64,000 nucleotides of DNA, from assembly GCF_900102525.1 (NCBI RefSeq), contig NZ_FNBZ01000005.1, forward strand, positions 417,561-481,560, in the 5' to 3' direction. Of this stretch, positions 9,500 through 18,541 are shown piece after piece. Under the pieces are notes generated by a model, which saw only the letters and a program-made list of their open reading frames with translations, was not told where the DNA came from and made no database searches. The stretch is from Allobosea robiniae (GTDB lineage: Bacteria > Pseudomonadota > Alphaproteobacteria > Rhizobiales > Beijerinckiaceae). The number at the start of each line of letters is the position of its first letter. Position 1 is the first letter of the stretch. The translations under genes were made by a program, and so were the position numbers.

Positions 9500-10816
9500 T
9501 CAGCGATTGTTCTGGCGGTTGAAGCGGGTTTCCGCCTCTTCGAGGGCCGCCTTGACGGGAACGCCTTCCACGATGATACGCTGCGTCGCCTTGTTCAGCG
9601 CCTGACGGTAGCCGCCGACATTGAACTCGATCGGGGTCAGCCAGCCATATTTGCTCGCGCCCTCGGCGGCGACGCGGATATAGCCGTTGCCAGGCTGGTC
9701 GACGAAGGAGGCTACAGCCTTGGCCGTCGATGCCATCAGGGGCGATTGCCCGCCGACAGTGACCCAGATCTTCTCGGCTTCCGCCCCGAGCATGTAGTCG
9801 ACGAACTTGCCGGCCTCCGCCTTCTGCGTGCCCTTGGACCAGACGCCGACGGCCCAGCCGGCCATGACGGCGGGAGAATGAGCGGTCTTGCCATTCCCGG
9901 GCCAGAGCATCAGGCCGACATTCTCCTTGCCGAGCTTGGCCTGGAGCGTCGAGACGCGCACGCTTGGGCCCTGGATCATCGCGACGCGGTCGGAGGAGAA
10001 CTGCTCGAACAGATCATCGACCGTCCAGGTCGCCGATTGAGCCGGCGAGACATTGTATTTCTTGATCAGATCGGTCGCGAAGGTCATGGCCGCGACGCCT
10101 GCGGGACTCGCGAAATTCGCCTTGCCGTCGGCCTTGAACAGCTGCTCCCCCTCGCCAAGGAGATAGGGAATCATCATGTGCGGGTCGGCCTGCTGCTCGC
10201 TGAAGCCCTGGGCGAAGCCATAGCGCGTCACCTGGCCGGCGGCATTCTTCACCGTCAGCTTCTCCGCGGCGATGCGGAGGTCGTCCCAGGTCTTGATCGA
10301 GGCCGGGTCGATGCCGGCGGCCTTCAGCAGGTCCGCCCGGTAGACAATCGAGATGTAGTTCGGCGAGGCGAACATCGCATATTGCTTGTCGCCCTTCTTG
10401 GTCAGGTTCCAATAGGCGCTGGCATGGTCCTTGACCTGCTCGGCCGGCCATTTCCCGATGAACAGCTCGTTGAGGTCCGCCAGCGAACCCGAGCCGATCG
10501 CGTCGCCGAGGAAATCGGTGACGACCCAGCTGATGTCGGGCGCATTGCCGGCGCGATGGGCGGCCAGGAACTTCGGCGTCATCTGATCCCAGACCTGCGT
10601 CTCGACGACGATCTTGGTGCCGGGGTTCGCAGCCTCGTAATTCTTGATGATCTGCGCCAGAGCGACCTCGCGCGGCGACGTCCCGGTCGCGCTCAGGAAC
10701 GTCCACATTCGGATCGTCTTCGTCTGCGCCGAGGCCGGGGCCTGCGGAATCAATGCGCTCGCCAGCACGCAGCCGAAAGCCGCGAGCGTGTTCAAAAGCT
10801 GACGTCTCTTCATCAT
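9500..10816 (-). CDS. Extracellular solute-binding protein, family 1 (sugar ABC)
   Basis: 438 aa. A twin-lysine/arginine signal peptide (MMKRRQLLNTLAAFG... ending ASA|QTK) precedes a family 1 binding domain (KTIRMWTFLSATG; GNAPDISWVVTDF; a late GQSPLMAST region). The ATG is preceded by GGAGGAACCC, a strong ribosome-binding site. It delivers substrate to the MalF/MalG-type permeases downstream. Confidence 0.92.
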   Translation of the reverse strand: MMKRRQLLNTLAAFGCVLASALIPQAPASAQTKTIRMWTFLSATGTSPREVALAQIIKNYEAANPGTKIVVETQVWDQMTPKFLAAHRAGNAPDISWVVTDFLGDAIGSGSLADLNELFIGKWPAEQVKDHASAYWNLTKKGDKQYAMFASPNYISIVYRADLLKAAGIDPASIKTWDDLRIAAEKLTVKNAAGQVTRYGFAQGFSEQQADPHMMIPYLLGEGEQLFKADGKANFASPAGVAAMTFATDLIKKYNVSPAQSATWTVDDLFEQFSSDRVAMIQGPSVRVSTLQAKLGKENVGLMLWPGNGKTAHSPAVMAGWAVGVWSKGTQKAEAGKFVDYMLGAEAEKIWVTVGGQSPLMASTAKAVASFVDQPGNGYIRVAAEGASKYGWLTPIEFNVGGYRQALNKATQRIIVEGVPVKAALEEAETRFNRQNNR

Positions 10817-10842
10817 GGGTTCCTCCCCGAAAATATGGCCGA

Positions 10843-11589
10843 TTAGGTTCGGCTCTGTGCGAGTTCTTCGATCAGATTGCGGGCCTTGAGATCAGCCAGC
10901 GCATCCTTGAGCGAGCGGCCGAGATGCTCGCGCACCGCCTTGGCGTAGTCATTCGGGTTGCGGTCGCGCAGCGCCGCGAGGATCGCCCGGTGCTCGACGG
11001 CCTCCGAGGCGTGCCGCCCGCGCCAGGATTCGATGCCGCGCTGGATCCAGGCGTTGAGCACCTGCATCTGGATGCCGCGATAGGTCGAAAGCAGCAGCGC
11101 ATTGCCGCTCAGCTCCACGATCTGATGATGGAAGCTCGCGTTCTGCTCGTGCCGATCCTTGTGCGAAATGGCTTGCGGATCGACTTCGAGACGCCGCTGG
11201 ACCTCCTCGATCCGGTCGATCGCCGTGCCGTCGAGCGTGCCGTCCTTGAGCCGCTCGATCATCAGCTCGCCGGCCATCAGCTCGATCGCCAGCCGCACCT
11301 GCCAGAGGTCGAGGACCTGCTTGGCGTCGGGATCGCGAATGTGATAGCCGCGCCGCTGGATGACCTCGATGAAGCCTTCCGCCGCGAGCCGCATCAGGGC
11401 CTCGCGCACCGGCGTCAGACTGACGTTGAAATGTTCGGCCAGCTTCTCGGGATAAAGTCGCGCACCCCGCTCGAAATAGCCGAACACGATCATGTCGAGC
11501 AGCGTGCGCCGCAAGGTCTCGGCGAGCGTCTCGCCGGGCTTGCCGACGAGGTCGCCGAGGTCGCCGGGGCTACGCACCAAGATGGACAT
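10843..11589 (-). CDS. GntR family regulator (FCD/FadR subfamily)
   Basis: 248 aa. The N-terminal winged helix has the GntR pattern (YPEKLAEHFNVSLTPVREALMRLAAEGF), and the C-terminal helical FCD domain shows the usual metal-binding histidine region (HEQNASFHHQIVELSGN). ATG at 11589 is chosen because GAGGAG lies 8 nt upstream; an in-frame start at 11619 exists. The upstream enolase-superfamily gene ends inside its 5' end. It probably represses this cluster through the palindrome at 12786-12801. Confidence 0.88.
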   Translation of the reverse strand: MSILVRSPGDLGDLVGKPGETLAETLRRTLLDMIVFGYFERGARLYPEKLAEHFNVSLTPVREALMRLAAEGFIEVIQRRGYHIRDPDAKQVLDLWQVRLAIELMAGELMIERLKDGTLDGTAIDRIEEVQRRLEVDPQAISHKDRHEQNASFHHQIVELSGNALLLSTYRGIQMQVLNAWIQRGIESWRGRHASEAVEHRAILAALRDRNPNDYAKAVREHLGRSLKDALADLKARNLIEELAQSRT

Positions 11590-12769
11590 GGGCCCGCTCC
11601 TCTGTCTCCCCCAGGCCATTCACGGCATAGCGGGACAAGCGCCCGAGATCCGGCTCGCCGCCGTGACCGGGGGCATTCTGGGCGACGAGTTGTCCGCCTT
11701 CGGTGATGAGCGGGCGCACCGCCATGTTGTCACGCAGCGGATTCAGCAGGCGGTTCGCCTCATAGGCATGGACGGCGGGCGCGGCCCGGCAGGTATGCAC
11801 GGCTGCCGAAACGGCGACGCAGGTGCCGACACCATGGGGCGCCATGCGGATGCCGGAGCGGGCGCAGAGCGCGCCGATCGCCATCAGCCCGGACACACCG
11901 CCGGCGCGCGAGATGTTGGGCTGCAGGAAATCGACCGCATCGGCGGCGACGAGCCTTGCATGAGCGTCCAGCGTGAAATCGTTCTCACCGGCCGCGATCG
12001 GCACGGGCGAGGCCTTGCGGACGGCCGCCAGCGCCTGCGGATCATCGGGCGGCACGGGCTCCTCGAACCAGCCGATGTCATAAGGGGTCAGCGCCTTCGC
12101 GACCGTGATCGCCGTCGCGACGTCATAGGCACAATTGGCATCGAGATAGAGCGCCGCGCCCGGCCCGATCTCGCCGCGCACGGCGGCGATGTGCTCGATG
12201 TCGGTCGCAAGGCCGCGGCCGACCTTGAGCTTGATGGCGGTATAGCCCTGATCGAGATAGGCACGCGCCGCGCGTGCCGATTTGTCGGGATGATCCTGGA
12301 ATCCGACCGGACTGACATAGGTCGCGACCGGTCCCGGAGAACCACCGAGCAGTGTCGCCAGAGGCAGTCCGGCGGCCCGCGCCTTCAGATCCCACAAGGC
12401 GATGTCGACGCCGCTCAGGGCCTCGATGGCCGGGCCGCGCGTGCTGCCCATCGCCGTGAAATAGCGCTCCAGATCGCCAAGCATCTCCCGGGGATCGGCG
12501 ATCGTCGCCCCGATCAGCGCTGGAGCGATGACACCGTTGATGATCGCAGTGGCAGCACCGGCATGGGGTAGACCGAAAGCCTCGCCATAGCCGATCGCCC
12601 CGTCATCGCTTTCCACGACGACGAGCGTCGCAACCTGTCCGGTGCGTGGGATGCGCCGAAAATGGGCGGCCGGGGCCAGCAATTCCGCCGGCACCTTGTC
12701 GATCCCGCCGAACACATCCGCGAACCGCGCTTCGAGCTGAATGGCTCTGAGTCGAGAAATCTTCAACAC
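11570..12769 (-). CDS. Mandelate racemase/muconate lactonizing enzyme family protein
   Basis: About 399 aa, enolase superfamily. The catalytic barrel is readable: the KxK-type lysine in YTAIKLKVGRG, the three metal ligands in YLDANCAYD, WFEEPVPPDD and AAGENDF, and a histidine in MAPHGVGTC. Members dehydrate or racemise sugar acids. The GGAGGAG ribosome-binding site at about 12772-12779 points to GTG at 12769 or TTG at 12766 as the start. It is the first gene after the AT-rich palindrome at 12786-12801 and leads the GntR/sugar ABC/GMC cluster. Confidence 0.88.
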   Translation of the reverse strand: MLKISRLRAIQLEARFADVFGGIDKVPAELLAPAAHFRRIPRTGQVATLVVVESDDGAIGYGEAFGLPHAGAATAIINGVIAPALIGATIADPREMLGDLERYFTAMGSTRGPAIEALSGVDIALWDLKARAAGLPLATLLGGSPGPVATYVSPVGFQDHPDKSARAARAYLDQGYTAIKLKVGRGLATDIEHIAAVRGEIGPGAALYLDANCAYDVATAITVAKALTPYDIGWFEEPVPPDDPQALAAVRKASPVPIAAGENDFTLDAHARLVAADAVDFLQPNISRAGGVSGLMAIGALCARSGIRMAPHGVGTCVAVSAAVHTCRAAPAVHAYEANRLLNPLRDNMAVRPLITEGGQLVAQNAPGHGGEPDLGRLSRYAVNGLGETEERAHVHLGA

Positions 12770-12785
12770 CGGCTCCTCCAATATT

Positions 12786-12801
12786 ATAAATTATAATTTA
12801 T
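12786..12801. promoter_or_regulatory. 16-bp perfect AT-only palindrome, candidate GntR operator
   Basis: ATAAATTATAATTTAT is its own reverse complement and consists only of A and T in a GC-rich genome. It lies just upstream of the start of the enolase-superfamily gene. The clustered GntR/FCD regulator is the obvious candidate to bind it. The palindrome is seen directly; the binding partner is inferred. Confidence 0.5.
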
Positions 12802-13081
12802 TTTTTTGGAGAGGAGTCAAGCGGCGTGTGCGGCTTGGCGAAAGGCCGCCGATCTGACGATTTGCGACGCTCATCGCGAGCATCGTCCCCGAACAGCAGC
12901 GGGCCGAGGGAGCCGGTCCCTCCGAAGCTGTGTTTGGGGGGTGCAAGTTTGCCCTCTTGCGACGGGGATCGGCATGGGCTGTGGCCCCCAGCCTTTCAGG
13001 TCCCGCCGTTCGGTTCAGCAAACTCGTCATGGCGATGCGCGGAGGCTACAACGGTCCGCTGCTGTTCGGACAGGTTCGGAT
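12802..13081. other. Intergenic stretch without a credible gene
   Basis: Frames here stay open by GC bias, but none has a recognisable product, and the in-frame extension of the next gene upstream of 13082 lacks family similarity. A T-rich run follows the palindrome at 12801-12807. No other motif was seen. Confidence 0.5.
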
Positions 13082-14689
13082 ATGACATTGCGATTGAGTC
13101 GGTTCACGACGCTCACATTATGCCTTCTGGTTGCGCTCTCGACGCTTCCCCTGGCCTTCCGGTATCACTGGCTATGGGTCCCGGGGATGCTCGCGGCTCT
13201 TCTGGCGCTCGTCGGGTTATGGGACCTTGTCCAGACCGGCCACGCGATCCGCCGCAACTATCCGGTGATCGGCCATATCCGTTGGTTCGCGGAACTGGTC
13301 CGTCCCGAGTTGCGCCAATATCTTTTCGAGGCTGACGAGGAAGCCGCCCCGTTCTCCCGATCGCAACGCTCGCTAGTCTATCGCCGGGCCAAGGGCATCG
13401 CCGGCGACCACCCCTTCGGAACCATGCTCGACGTCTATCGAGAGGGTTACGAATTCATCGGGCACTCGACGCGCCCAGCGCCGGTGGCGGATCCCGACAG
13501 CTTCCGCATCACCATCGGCAACGACCAATGCCGACAGCCCTATTCGGCCTCGGTCTTCAACATCTCCGCCATGAGCTTCGGCTCGCTATCCGCCAACGCG
13601 ATCCGCGCGCTGAACACCGGGGCGCGTCTGGGGAATTTCAGCCACGACACCGGCGAGGGTAGCATCAGCCCCTATCACCGCGCCGGGGGCGGCGACATCG
13701 TCTGGGAGGTTGCCAGCGGCTATTTCGGCTGCCGCGACGAGCAGGGGAATTTCGATCCCGACCGCTTCGCCCGCCAGGCGGCCGACCCCCAGGTGAAGAT
13801 GATCGAGATCAAGCTGAGCCAGGGAGCCAAGCCCGGCCATGGCGGCATTCTACCGGCGCCGAAGGTTTCCCCCGAGATTGCCGAGACACGAGGCGTTCCG
13901 GTTGGGCTCGACTGCATCTCGCCCTCGAACCACAGCGCTTTCTCGACACCGCTCGAAATGATGGGCTTCATAGCGCAGTTGCGCGCGCTTTCAGGCGGAA
14001 AGCCAGTCGGCTTCAAGCTTTGCCTCGGCCACCCATGGGAGTTCATGGGCATCGTCAAGGCGATGCTGGCAAGCGGCGTCGTGCCGGACTTCATCGTCGT
14101 CGACGGCGCCGAAGGTGGCACCGGCGCCGCACCGGTGGAATTCAGCGACCATATCGGCCTGCCGATGCGCGAGGGTCTGCTGTTCGTTCATAACGTCCTC
14201 GTCGGCGCGGGGCTGCGCGACAGGGTGAAGATTGGCGTCGCAGGACGCATCGTCAGCGCCTTCGACATCGCCAGCGCGCTGGCGATCGGCGCGGACTGGA
14301 CGAATGCGGCGCGCGGTTTCATGTTCGCTTTGGGCTGTGTCCAGGCGCTGTCCTGCAATACCAATCGCTGCCCGACGGGTGTCGCGACCCAGGATGCGGT
14401 TCGTCAGCGGGCGCTTGTCGTTCCGGACAAGGCACAGCGCGTCCACCTGTTCCACGCCAACACCCTCAAGGCTTTGGCGGACATGCTGGCCGCAGCCGGC
14501 CTCACCCACCCGTCCGATCTGGGTCCTCACCACCTCGTCCGCCGCGTCAGCGCGACCGAAATTCGCCTGTTCTCCGATCTCCATGTCTTTCTGGAGCCCG
14601 GCGAGCTCACCTCCGGAGAGTGCGAGCACGCATTCTATCGCCGCAACTGGGACGCCGCCCGCGCCGACAGCTTCGACAGGCTCGCGTGA
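13082..14689 (+). CDS. FMN-binding glutamate synthase family protein, membrane-anchored
   Basis: 535 aa. Two hydrophobic helices lie in residues 10-60, followed by a domain like the central FMN-binding/synthase part of GltB: SVFNISAMSFGSLSANAIRALN, then GEGSISPYH, the KPGHGG substrate/FMN loop, VDGAEGGTGAAP and the cysteine-rich ALGCVQALSCNTNRCPTGVATQD typical of the 3Fe-4S site. It lacks the amidotransferase domain of true GltB, so it is a stand-alone oxidoreductase of unknown substrate. ATG at 13082 is preferred. It converges on the TRAP operon. Confidence 0.85.
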   Translation: MTLRLSRFTTLTLCLLVALSTLPLAFRYHWLWVPGMLAALLALVGLWDLVQTGHAIRRNYPVIGHIRWFAELVRPELRQYLFEADEEAAPFSRSQRSLVYRRAKGIAGDHPFGTMLDVYREGYEFIGHSTRPAPVADPDSFRITIGNDQCRQPYSASVFNISAMSFGSLSANAIRALNTGARLGNFSHDTGEGSISPYHRAGGGDIVWEVASGYFGCRDEQGNFDPDRFARQAADPQVKMIEIKLSQGAKPGHGGILPAPKVSPEIAETRGVPVGLDCISPSNHSAFSTPLEMMGFIAQLRALSGGKPVGFKLCLGHPWEFMGIVKAMLASGVVPDFIVVDGAEGGTGAAPVEFSDHIGLPMREGLLFVHNVLVGAGLRDRVKIGVAGRIVSAFDIASALAIGADWTNAARGFMFALGCVQALSCNTNRCPTGVATQDAVRQRALVVPDKAQRVHLFHANTLKALADMLAAAGLTHPSDLGPHHLVRRVSATEIRLFSDLHVFLEPGELTSGECEHAFYRRNWDAARADSFDRLA

Positions 14690-14700
14690 ATTGGCGGAAA

Positions 14701-14724
14701 CCCCGCCTTGCCGAAGCGGCGGGG
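14701..14724. terminator. Hairpin between convergent genes
   Basis: CCCCGCC (14701-14707) pairs perfectly with GGCGGGG (14718-14724) around a 10-nt loop. It begins 11 nt after the stop of the glutamate synthase-like gene and 12 nt from the stop of the opposing HD gene. There is no long T run, but the placement suits a shared terminator. Confidence 0.6.
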
Positions 14725-14735
14725 CCCTTGTGCGA

Positions 14736-15419
14736 TCAAGCCTTGGCAGATTTTGGCTGCCCGCTGACGCCTCCGGTCATGCCGTCGAGCCAGGTGTCCG
14801 TGGCCGCGAACTGGCGCCCAGCCTCCACGGTCTTCCAGAATGTCACATCGGCCCAATGAACGATCGTATTCTCGAGACTGCGCTCGAGGAGCTCCCCCTC
14901 GGCAGAGTGCGCCGCGGCGATATGAGCCACGGCCTCGGGCAGGTCCATGGCGAAGCAGATGAACACCCCGTAACCGGGATGGCGCACCGACGGAAAGCCG
15001 ACGGCATATGAGTCAGCCTTCCAGCGCTTGACGTTGTCGGGCTGGAACTCCCAGACCTTGCCGATGTCGTGGCAGAGCGCGCCCGCGATCAGGATATCGC
15101 GATCGTAGCGGAAATTGGGGAACAGGCCCGCCATCTCCTCGGCCGTCTTGACCGCAAGGCGGCAAACCGAGCGCATATGATCACATTGCGTGCCGGTCAG
15201 GAGCGGGTTCGAGTCGTAATTGCCCGATGGCTTCATGTCGCCGATCTGCGTGAAACCATGGGCTTCGAGCGCTGCGACCCAGGCATCGATGACTTTGTCG
15301 CGCAGGTTGTGATCCTTGATCCATTCGACCTCCGGCATCTCGGCGACGCGGGCGGCACGTTTGGCGTCGGTGATCTCGATCGACTTGCCACGCATTGTCA
15401 CGGTTCGCGGGTAGTTCAC
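14736..15419 (-). CDS. HD domain phosphohydrolase
   Basis: About 227 aa. Metal-binding HD motifs are visible: a histidine in QCDHMRSVCRLA, the HD pair in ALCHDIGKVWEF, and later histidines in HIAAAHSAEGE. HD proteins hydrolyse phosphate esters of nucleotides or related molecules. GTG at 15419 has GGAGA about 7 nt upstream and is preferred; ATG at 15395 is the alternative. It follows the TRAP large permease by 38 nt on the same strand, so it is the last gene of that operon, an unusual partner for a transporter. Confidence 0.82.
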   Translation of the reverse strand: MNYPRTVTMRGKSIEITDAKRAARVAEMPEVEWIKDHNLRDKVIDAWVAALEAHGFTQIGDMKPSGNYDSNPLLTGTQCDHMRSVCRLAVKTAEEMAGLFPNFRYDRDILIAGALCHDIGKVWEFQPDNVKRWKADSYAVGFPSVRHPGYGVFICFAMDLPEAVAHIAAAHSAEGELLERSLENTIVHWADVTFWKTVEAGRQFAATDTWLDGMTGGVSGQPKSAKA

Positions 15420-15457
15420 AGCATTCTCCGAATTGAAGATCAGGCGTTGGACGAGGG

Positions 15458-16747
15458 TCACTGCGCGCCGATCAGGCGTGGCAGCCACATGACGATGTCG
15501 GGGGCGACGATGATCAGGACGATCATCAGGAGCAGGCTTCCGATGAAGGGCAGAACGCCGAGAATGACGTCGCTGATGACGCCGCGCCCTCGTACCCCCT
15601 GCACGACGTAGAGATTGACCCCGACCGGCGGCGTGATCATCGCGGTCTCGCACAGCAGGACGACCATGATGCCGAACCAGACCGGGTCGAAGCCGGCTTG
15701 CACCACGACGGGGACGATGATCGGGATCGTCACGATCATCATCGGCAGCGGCTCCATGAAGCAGCCGAGAACGAGATAGAAGATGATGATCGCGACCAGC
15801 GTGCCCATCGGCCCGAGCCCGAGGCCGGTGATGAAGCCGTTCAGCGCGGCAACGAGGCCGATCGCCGACAGCACGAAGTTCAAAAAGAAAGCCGATGCCA
15901 CGATCAGCATGATCATGGCGGATGTCCGCATCGTGCCATCCAGCGCTTCGAGGATCATCCTGACGGACAGCTTGCGGTTGACCGCCGCCAGCGCGATCGC
16001 CACGACGACGCCCAGTGCAGCCGATTCCGTCGGGGTCGCGAAGCCCGCATAGATGCTGCCGATCACGATCACGAAGATGAACCCGGGAGGAACAAGTCCG
16101 CTCAGGCTCTCGAGGCGTTCCTTCCAGGAGGTCTCGATCGCGCGGCCACGCCATTCCGGCCGGACGAGGCAGCAGATCAAGATCGTCGCCATGAAGATCA
16201 GCCCGAGCACGATCCCGGGCACGAAGCCGGCGAGATAGAGCTGCGGCACGGAGGTCTGCGTCAGCCAGCCATAGATGATCAGGTTGATCGATGGCGGTAT
16301 CAGGATGCCGAGCGTGCCACCGGCGGCAATGGTGCCGAGGAAGAGCCTCTCGCCATAGCCGTAGGTCTTGATCACCGGCGTCGCGACGGTTCCGATGGTC
16401 GCGGCCGTCGCCACGCTCGAGCCCGAAGTCGCCGCAAACACCATCGAGGCACCGATATTGGCGTGCATCAGCCCGCCCGGGAGCCAGGCGAGCCAATGGC
16501 TCATCGAGCGATAGAGTCGATCCGCCATGCCCGAGCGCAGCAGGATCTCTCCGAGCAGCACGAAGAGCGGCACGCTGACGAGGATGGCATTGGTCGAGGC
16601 CGACCAGATGACCTCGCCCATGGCGAGATAGATCGGCATCGGCGAGAACGCCGCCCCCAGCGACAACGCCAGAAGGAGAAGCGCCGCGCCGACGGGGATG
16701 CTGAGGCCGAGCAGGAGGATGAGGAGGCCGAGCGAGGTCTGGACCAT
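15458..16747 (-). CDS. TRAP transporter large permease, DctM type
   Basis: 429 aa with about twelve membrane helices. DctM hallmarks include AATSGSSVATAATIGTVATPV, the GTLGILIPPSINLIIYG loop and CETAMITPPVGVNLYVVQG. It catalyses sodium-driven uptake together with the small permease and the periplasmic binding protein encoded just upstream. The stop of DctQ lies 5 nt before its start. Confidence 0.93.
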   Translation of the reverse strand: MVQTSLGLLILLLGLSIPVGAALLLLALSLGAAFSPMPIYLAMGEVIWSASTNAILVSVPLFVLLGEILLRSGMADRLYRSMSHWLAWLPGGLMHANIGASMVFAATSGSSVATAATIGTVATPVIKTYGYGERLFLGTIAAGGTLGILIPPSINLIIYGWLTQTSVPQLYLAGFVPGIVLGLIFMATILICCLVRPEWRGRAIETSWKERLESLSGLVPPGFIFVIVIGSIYAGFATPTESAALGVVVAIALAAVNRKLSVRMILEALDGTMRTSAMIMLIVASAFFLNFVLSAIGLVAALNGFITGLGLGPMGTLVAIIIFYLVLGCFMEPLPMMIVTIPIIVPVVVQAGFDPVWFGIMVVLLCETAMITPPVGVNLYVVQGVRGRGVISDVILGVLPFIGSLLLMIVLIIVAPDIVMWLPRLIGAQ

Positions 16748-16752
16748 GGCCG

Positions 16753-17343
16753 CTATCTCTGGATCACGGGTTGAGCGTCGACGGCGTCGAGCGCCTCTTC
16801 GATTTCATCGGCGACATCGGGTGTCGTGACCATTGCGGCAGCGGCTGCGCGGTCACCGCGCATGAGGGCGAGCGCGACGAGGGCGAGCTGCTCCACGCAG
16901 ACGAAGGCGAACCAGACCAGCCCGATGAACCAGAGCCCTTGCGGGATGACCAGCAATGTCCCCAGCGAGGTGTTCTCGCGTGCACCGAGGGTCCACGAGG
17001 TATCGACCGTGTCCCAGGCGAACCAGGCCATGATGAGTGCGACGGCGCCGAGCGCACCGAGCGCGAGGACATCCAGGGCGAACCTGATGACCGGCGGCGT
17101 CCAGTTCCTGATGACGTCGATCCGGACATGGGCGCGGTTCAACAAGGCGTAACTGAAGGCCCAGCTCGCGGAGATGGCGAGCGCATAGCTCGACAGCTCC
17201 GTGCCAACGCTGAACGGGATATGGATCACCTTGCGCGCCAGGATCTCCATGGTGATCACCACGGAGGATCCGACGAGCATCAGGCCGCCGATGCGGGCCA
17301 TCCAGAGCGAGATGGCCGCGACGATCGCGTGAAATGCGTTCAT
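16753..17343 (-). CDS. TRAP transporter small permease, DctQ type
   Basis: 196 aa with four membrane helices, the standard DctQ layout (VITMEILARKVIHIPFSVGTELSSYAL; a later AWFAWDTVDTSW region). It sits between the genes for the binding protein and the large permease and forms the complex with them. A short acidic tail at the C-terminus is not a family feature. Confidence 0.88.
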   Translation of the reverse strand: MNAFHAIVAAISLWMARIGGLMLVGSSVVITMEILARKVIHIPFSVGTELSSYALAISASWAFSYALLNRAHVRIDVIRNWTPPVIRFALDVLALGALGAVALIMAWFAWDTVDTSWTLGARENTSLGTLLVIPQGLWFIGLVWFAFVCVEQLALVALALMRGDRAAAAAMVTTPDVADEIEEALDAVDAQPVIQR

Positions 17344-17370
17344 GGCAATGTGCCCCGAAAAGCCCGCGGG

Positions 17371-18432
17371 TTACTGCGCCTTGGCCTCGATGCCCGCGAC
17401 CTTGCCGACCGTCGCGTTCCACTCGGTGACGCATTCGGTGCCGCAGCGCTTGGCCCAATCGGGCAGGATCCGCTCGCGCAGGATCTTCTGCGCGGCCGCC
17501 TTGTCCGGCTCGGAGACGGTGACGAATTTCATCTTGGGACTGGCTTCGATGCCGTCCTTGCAGGGGCCGAGACCGGTGTTGCAGTTCACGCCGTCCTGGA
17601 TGTCGTTGCCCGCCTGCACCCACATGCGATCCTCCAGTTCGGCGAATTGCTGTTCGAGAATGGTGCGGGTCTTCGGGTCGAGCTTCGCCCAGCTGCTCAG
17701 ATTGGCGCCGAAAAACGTCATCGACCAGCCCATGGGCAGCGCATAGAGATGGTCGCTCACCTCCCACCAGCGTGCGGTATTGCCGGCTGACGTGCCTGTC
17801 ACCGCGCATTGCGCGACGCCGCGCTGCATCGCCGGGATGACTTCGGCGAAGGGAACGTTCACCGAAGAGCCGCCGGCGCCCTCGACCATCTGCGACATTG
17901 CCCGGTTGAAGGTTCGCACCGCCTTGCCGCGCAGCGAATCCAGCCCCGTGATCTCGCCCTTGCAGTAGAACATCTGAGCCGCCACCGGGCTCATGCTGAG
18001 CAGCTTGGTGTGGTATTTCGTCTCGAGCGCCTTGGCGAGCGCGGGGCGGAAGGCGTCGGCAGCCTTGCGCTGCGTGACGATATCGACGGTCACGCCGGGC
18101 AGATCGAGGCCGTCGAAGCGGGAATCCTCGCCCGCCATGTAGGACATCGTCGCCTCGGAGATATCGAAGACGCCCTGCCGCAACAGGCGCAGCACCTCGG
18201 GGCCGCGTAGGCCGAGTTCCTCGAGCGATCCGAACGTCGTGGTAATCGCGCCGTTCGTCTTTGCCGCGAGCATCTCGGTGAAGAACGGCTTGTAGACCTT
18301 CTGGAACAGGTTCTGCGTCTGGTTTCCGCCAGAGACCTTGAGATTGATCTTCGGGAAATCCTGAGCCTGGGCGCCGAGCGCCGACATTCCAAAGGCTGCC
18401 AGAAACGCCAATACACGAAGCGGTCGCTGCAT
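17371..18432 (-). CDS. TRAP transporter substrate-binding protein, DctP type
   Basis: 353 aa from ATG at 18432, preceded by AGGGAGAG. The signal peptide ends AQAQ near residue 25. The DctP domain includes a conserved arginine region (GLRGPEVLRLLRQGVFDI) and GLDSLRGKAVRTFNRAMSQMVEGAGGS. Solutes for the family are mostly carboxylates. The longer upstream frame is not needed. It is divergent from the LysR gene at 18542; the operator-like 32-mer lies between. Confidence 0.92.
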   Translation of the reverse strand: MQRPLRVLAFLAAFGMSALGAQAQDFPKINLKVSGGNQTQNLFQKVYKPFFTEMLAAKTNGAITTTFGSLEELGLRGPEVLRLLRQGVFDISEATMSYMAGEDSRFDGLDLPGVTVDIVTQRKAADAFRPALAKALETKYHTKLLSMSPVAAQMFYCKGEITGLDSLRGKAVRTFNRAMSQMVEGAGGSSVNVPFAEVIPAMQRGVAQCAVTGTSAGNTARWWEVSDHLYALPMGWSMTFFGANLSSWAKLDPKTRTILEQQFAELEDRMWVQAGNDIQDGVNCNTGLGPCKDGIEASPKMKFVTVSEPDKAAAQKILRERILPDWAKRCGTECVTEWNATVGKVAGIEAKAQ

Positions 18433-18485
18433 CACTCTCTCCCTTGAAAGGTCGATTATTCGACTTCTGGCGGGCAGCGTAAGCC

Positions 18486-18517
18486 GCATTGCAATCGCAA
18501 ATCCAATTGGATTATCT
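18486..18517. promoter_or_regulatory. LysR operator-like 32-mer, copy 1
   Basis: The core AATCCAATTGGATT (18500-18513) is a perfect 14-bp palindrome. The whole 32-nt block matches copy 2 at 20440-20471 (reverse strand) at 28 of 32 positions. It lies between the dctP start (18432) and the LysR start (18542), 24 nt before the latter, and fits an autoregulatory and activating LysR site. Confidence 0.7.
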
Positions 18518-18541
18518 CGTGCGACAACATTGGAATTTTCA

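Noticed and set aside
14736..16496. 586-codon frame joining the HD domain to upstream sequence
   Set aside because: Only the last 220 codons are the HD protein; the rest reads through the DctM gene in another frame and lacks hydrophobic helices.
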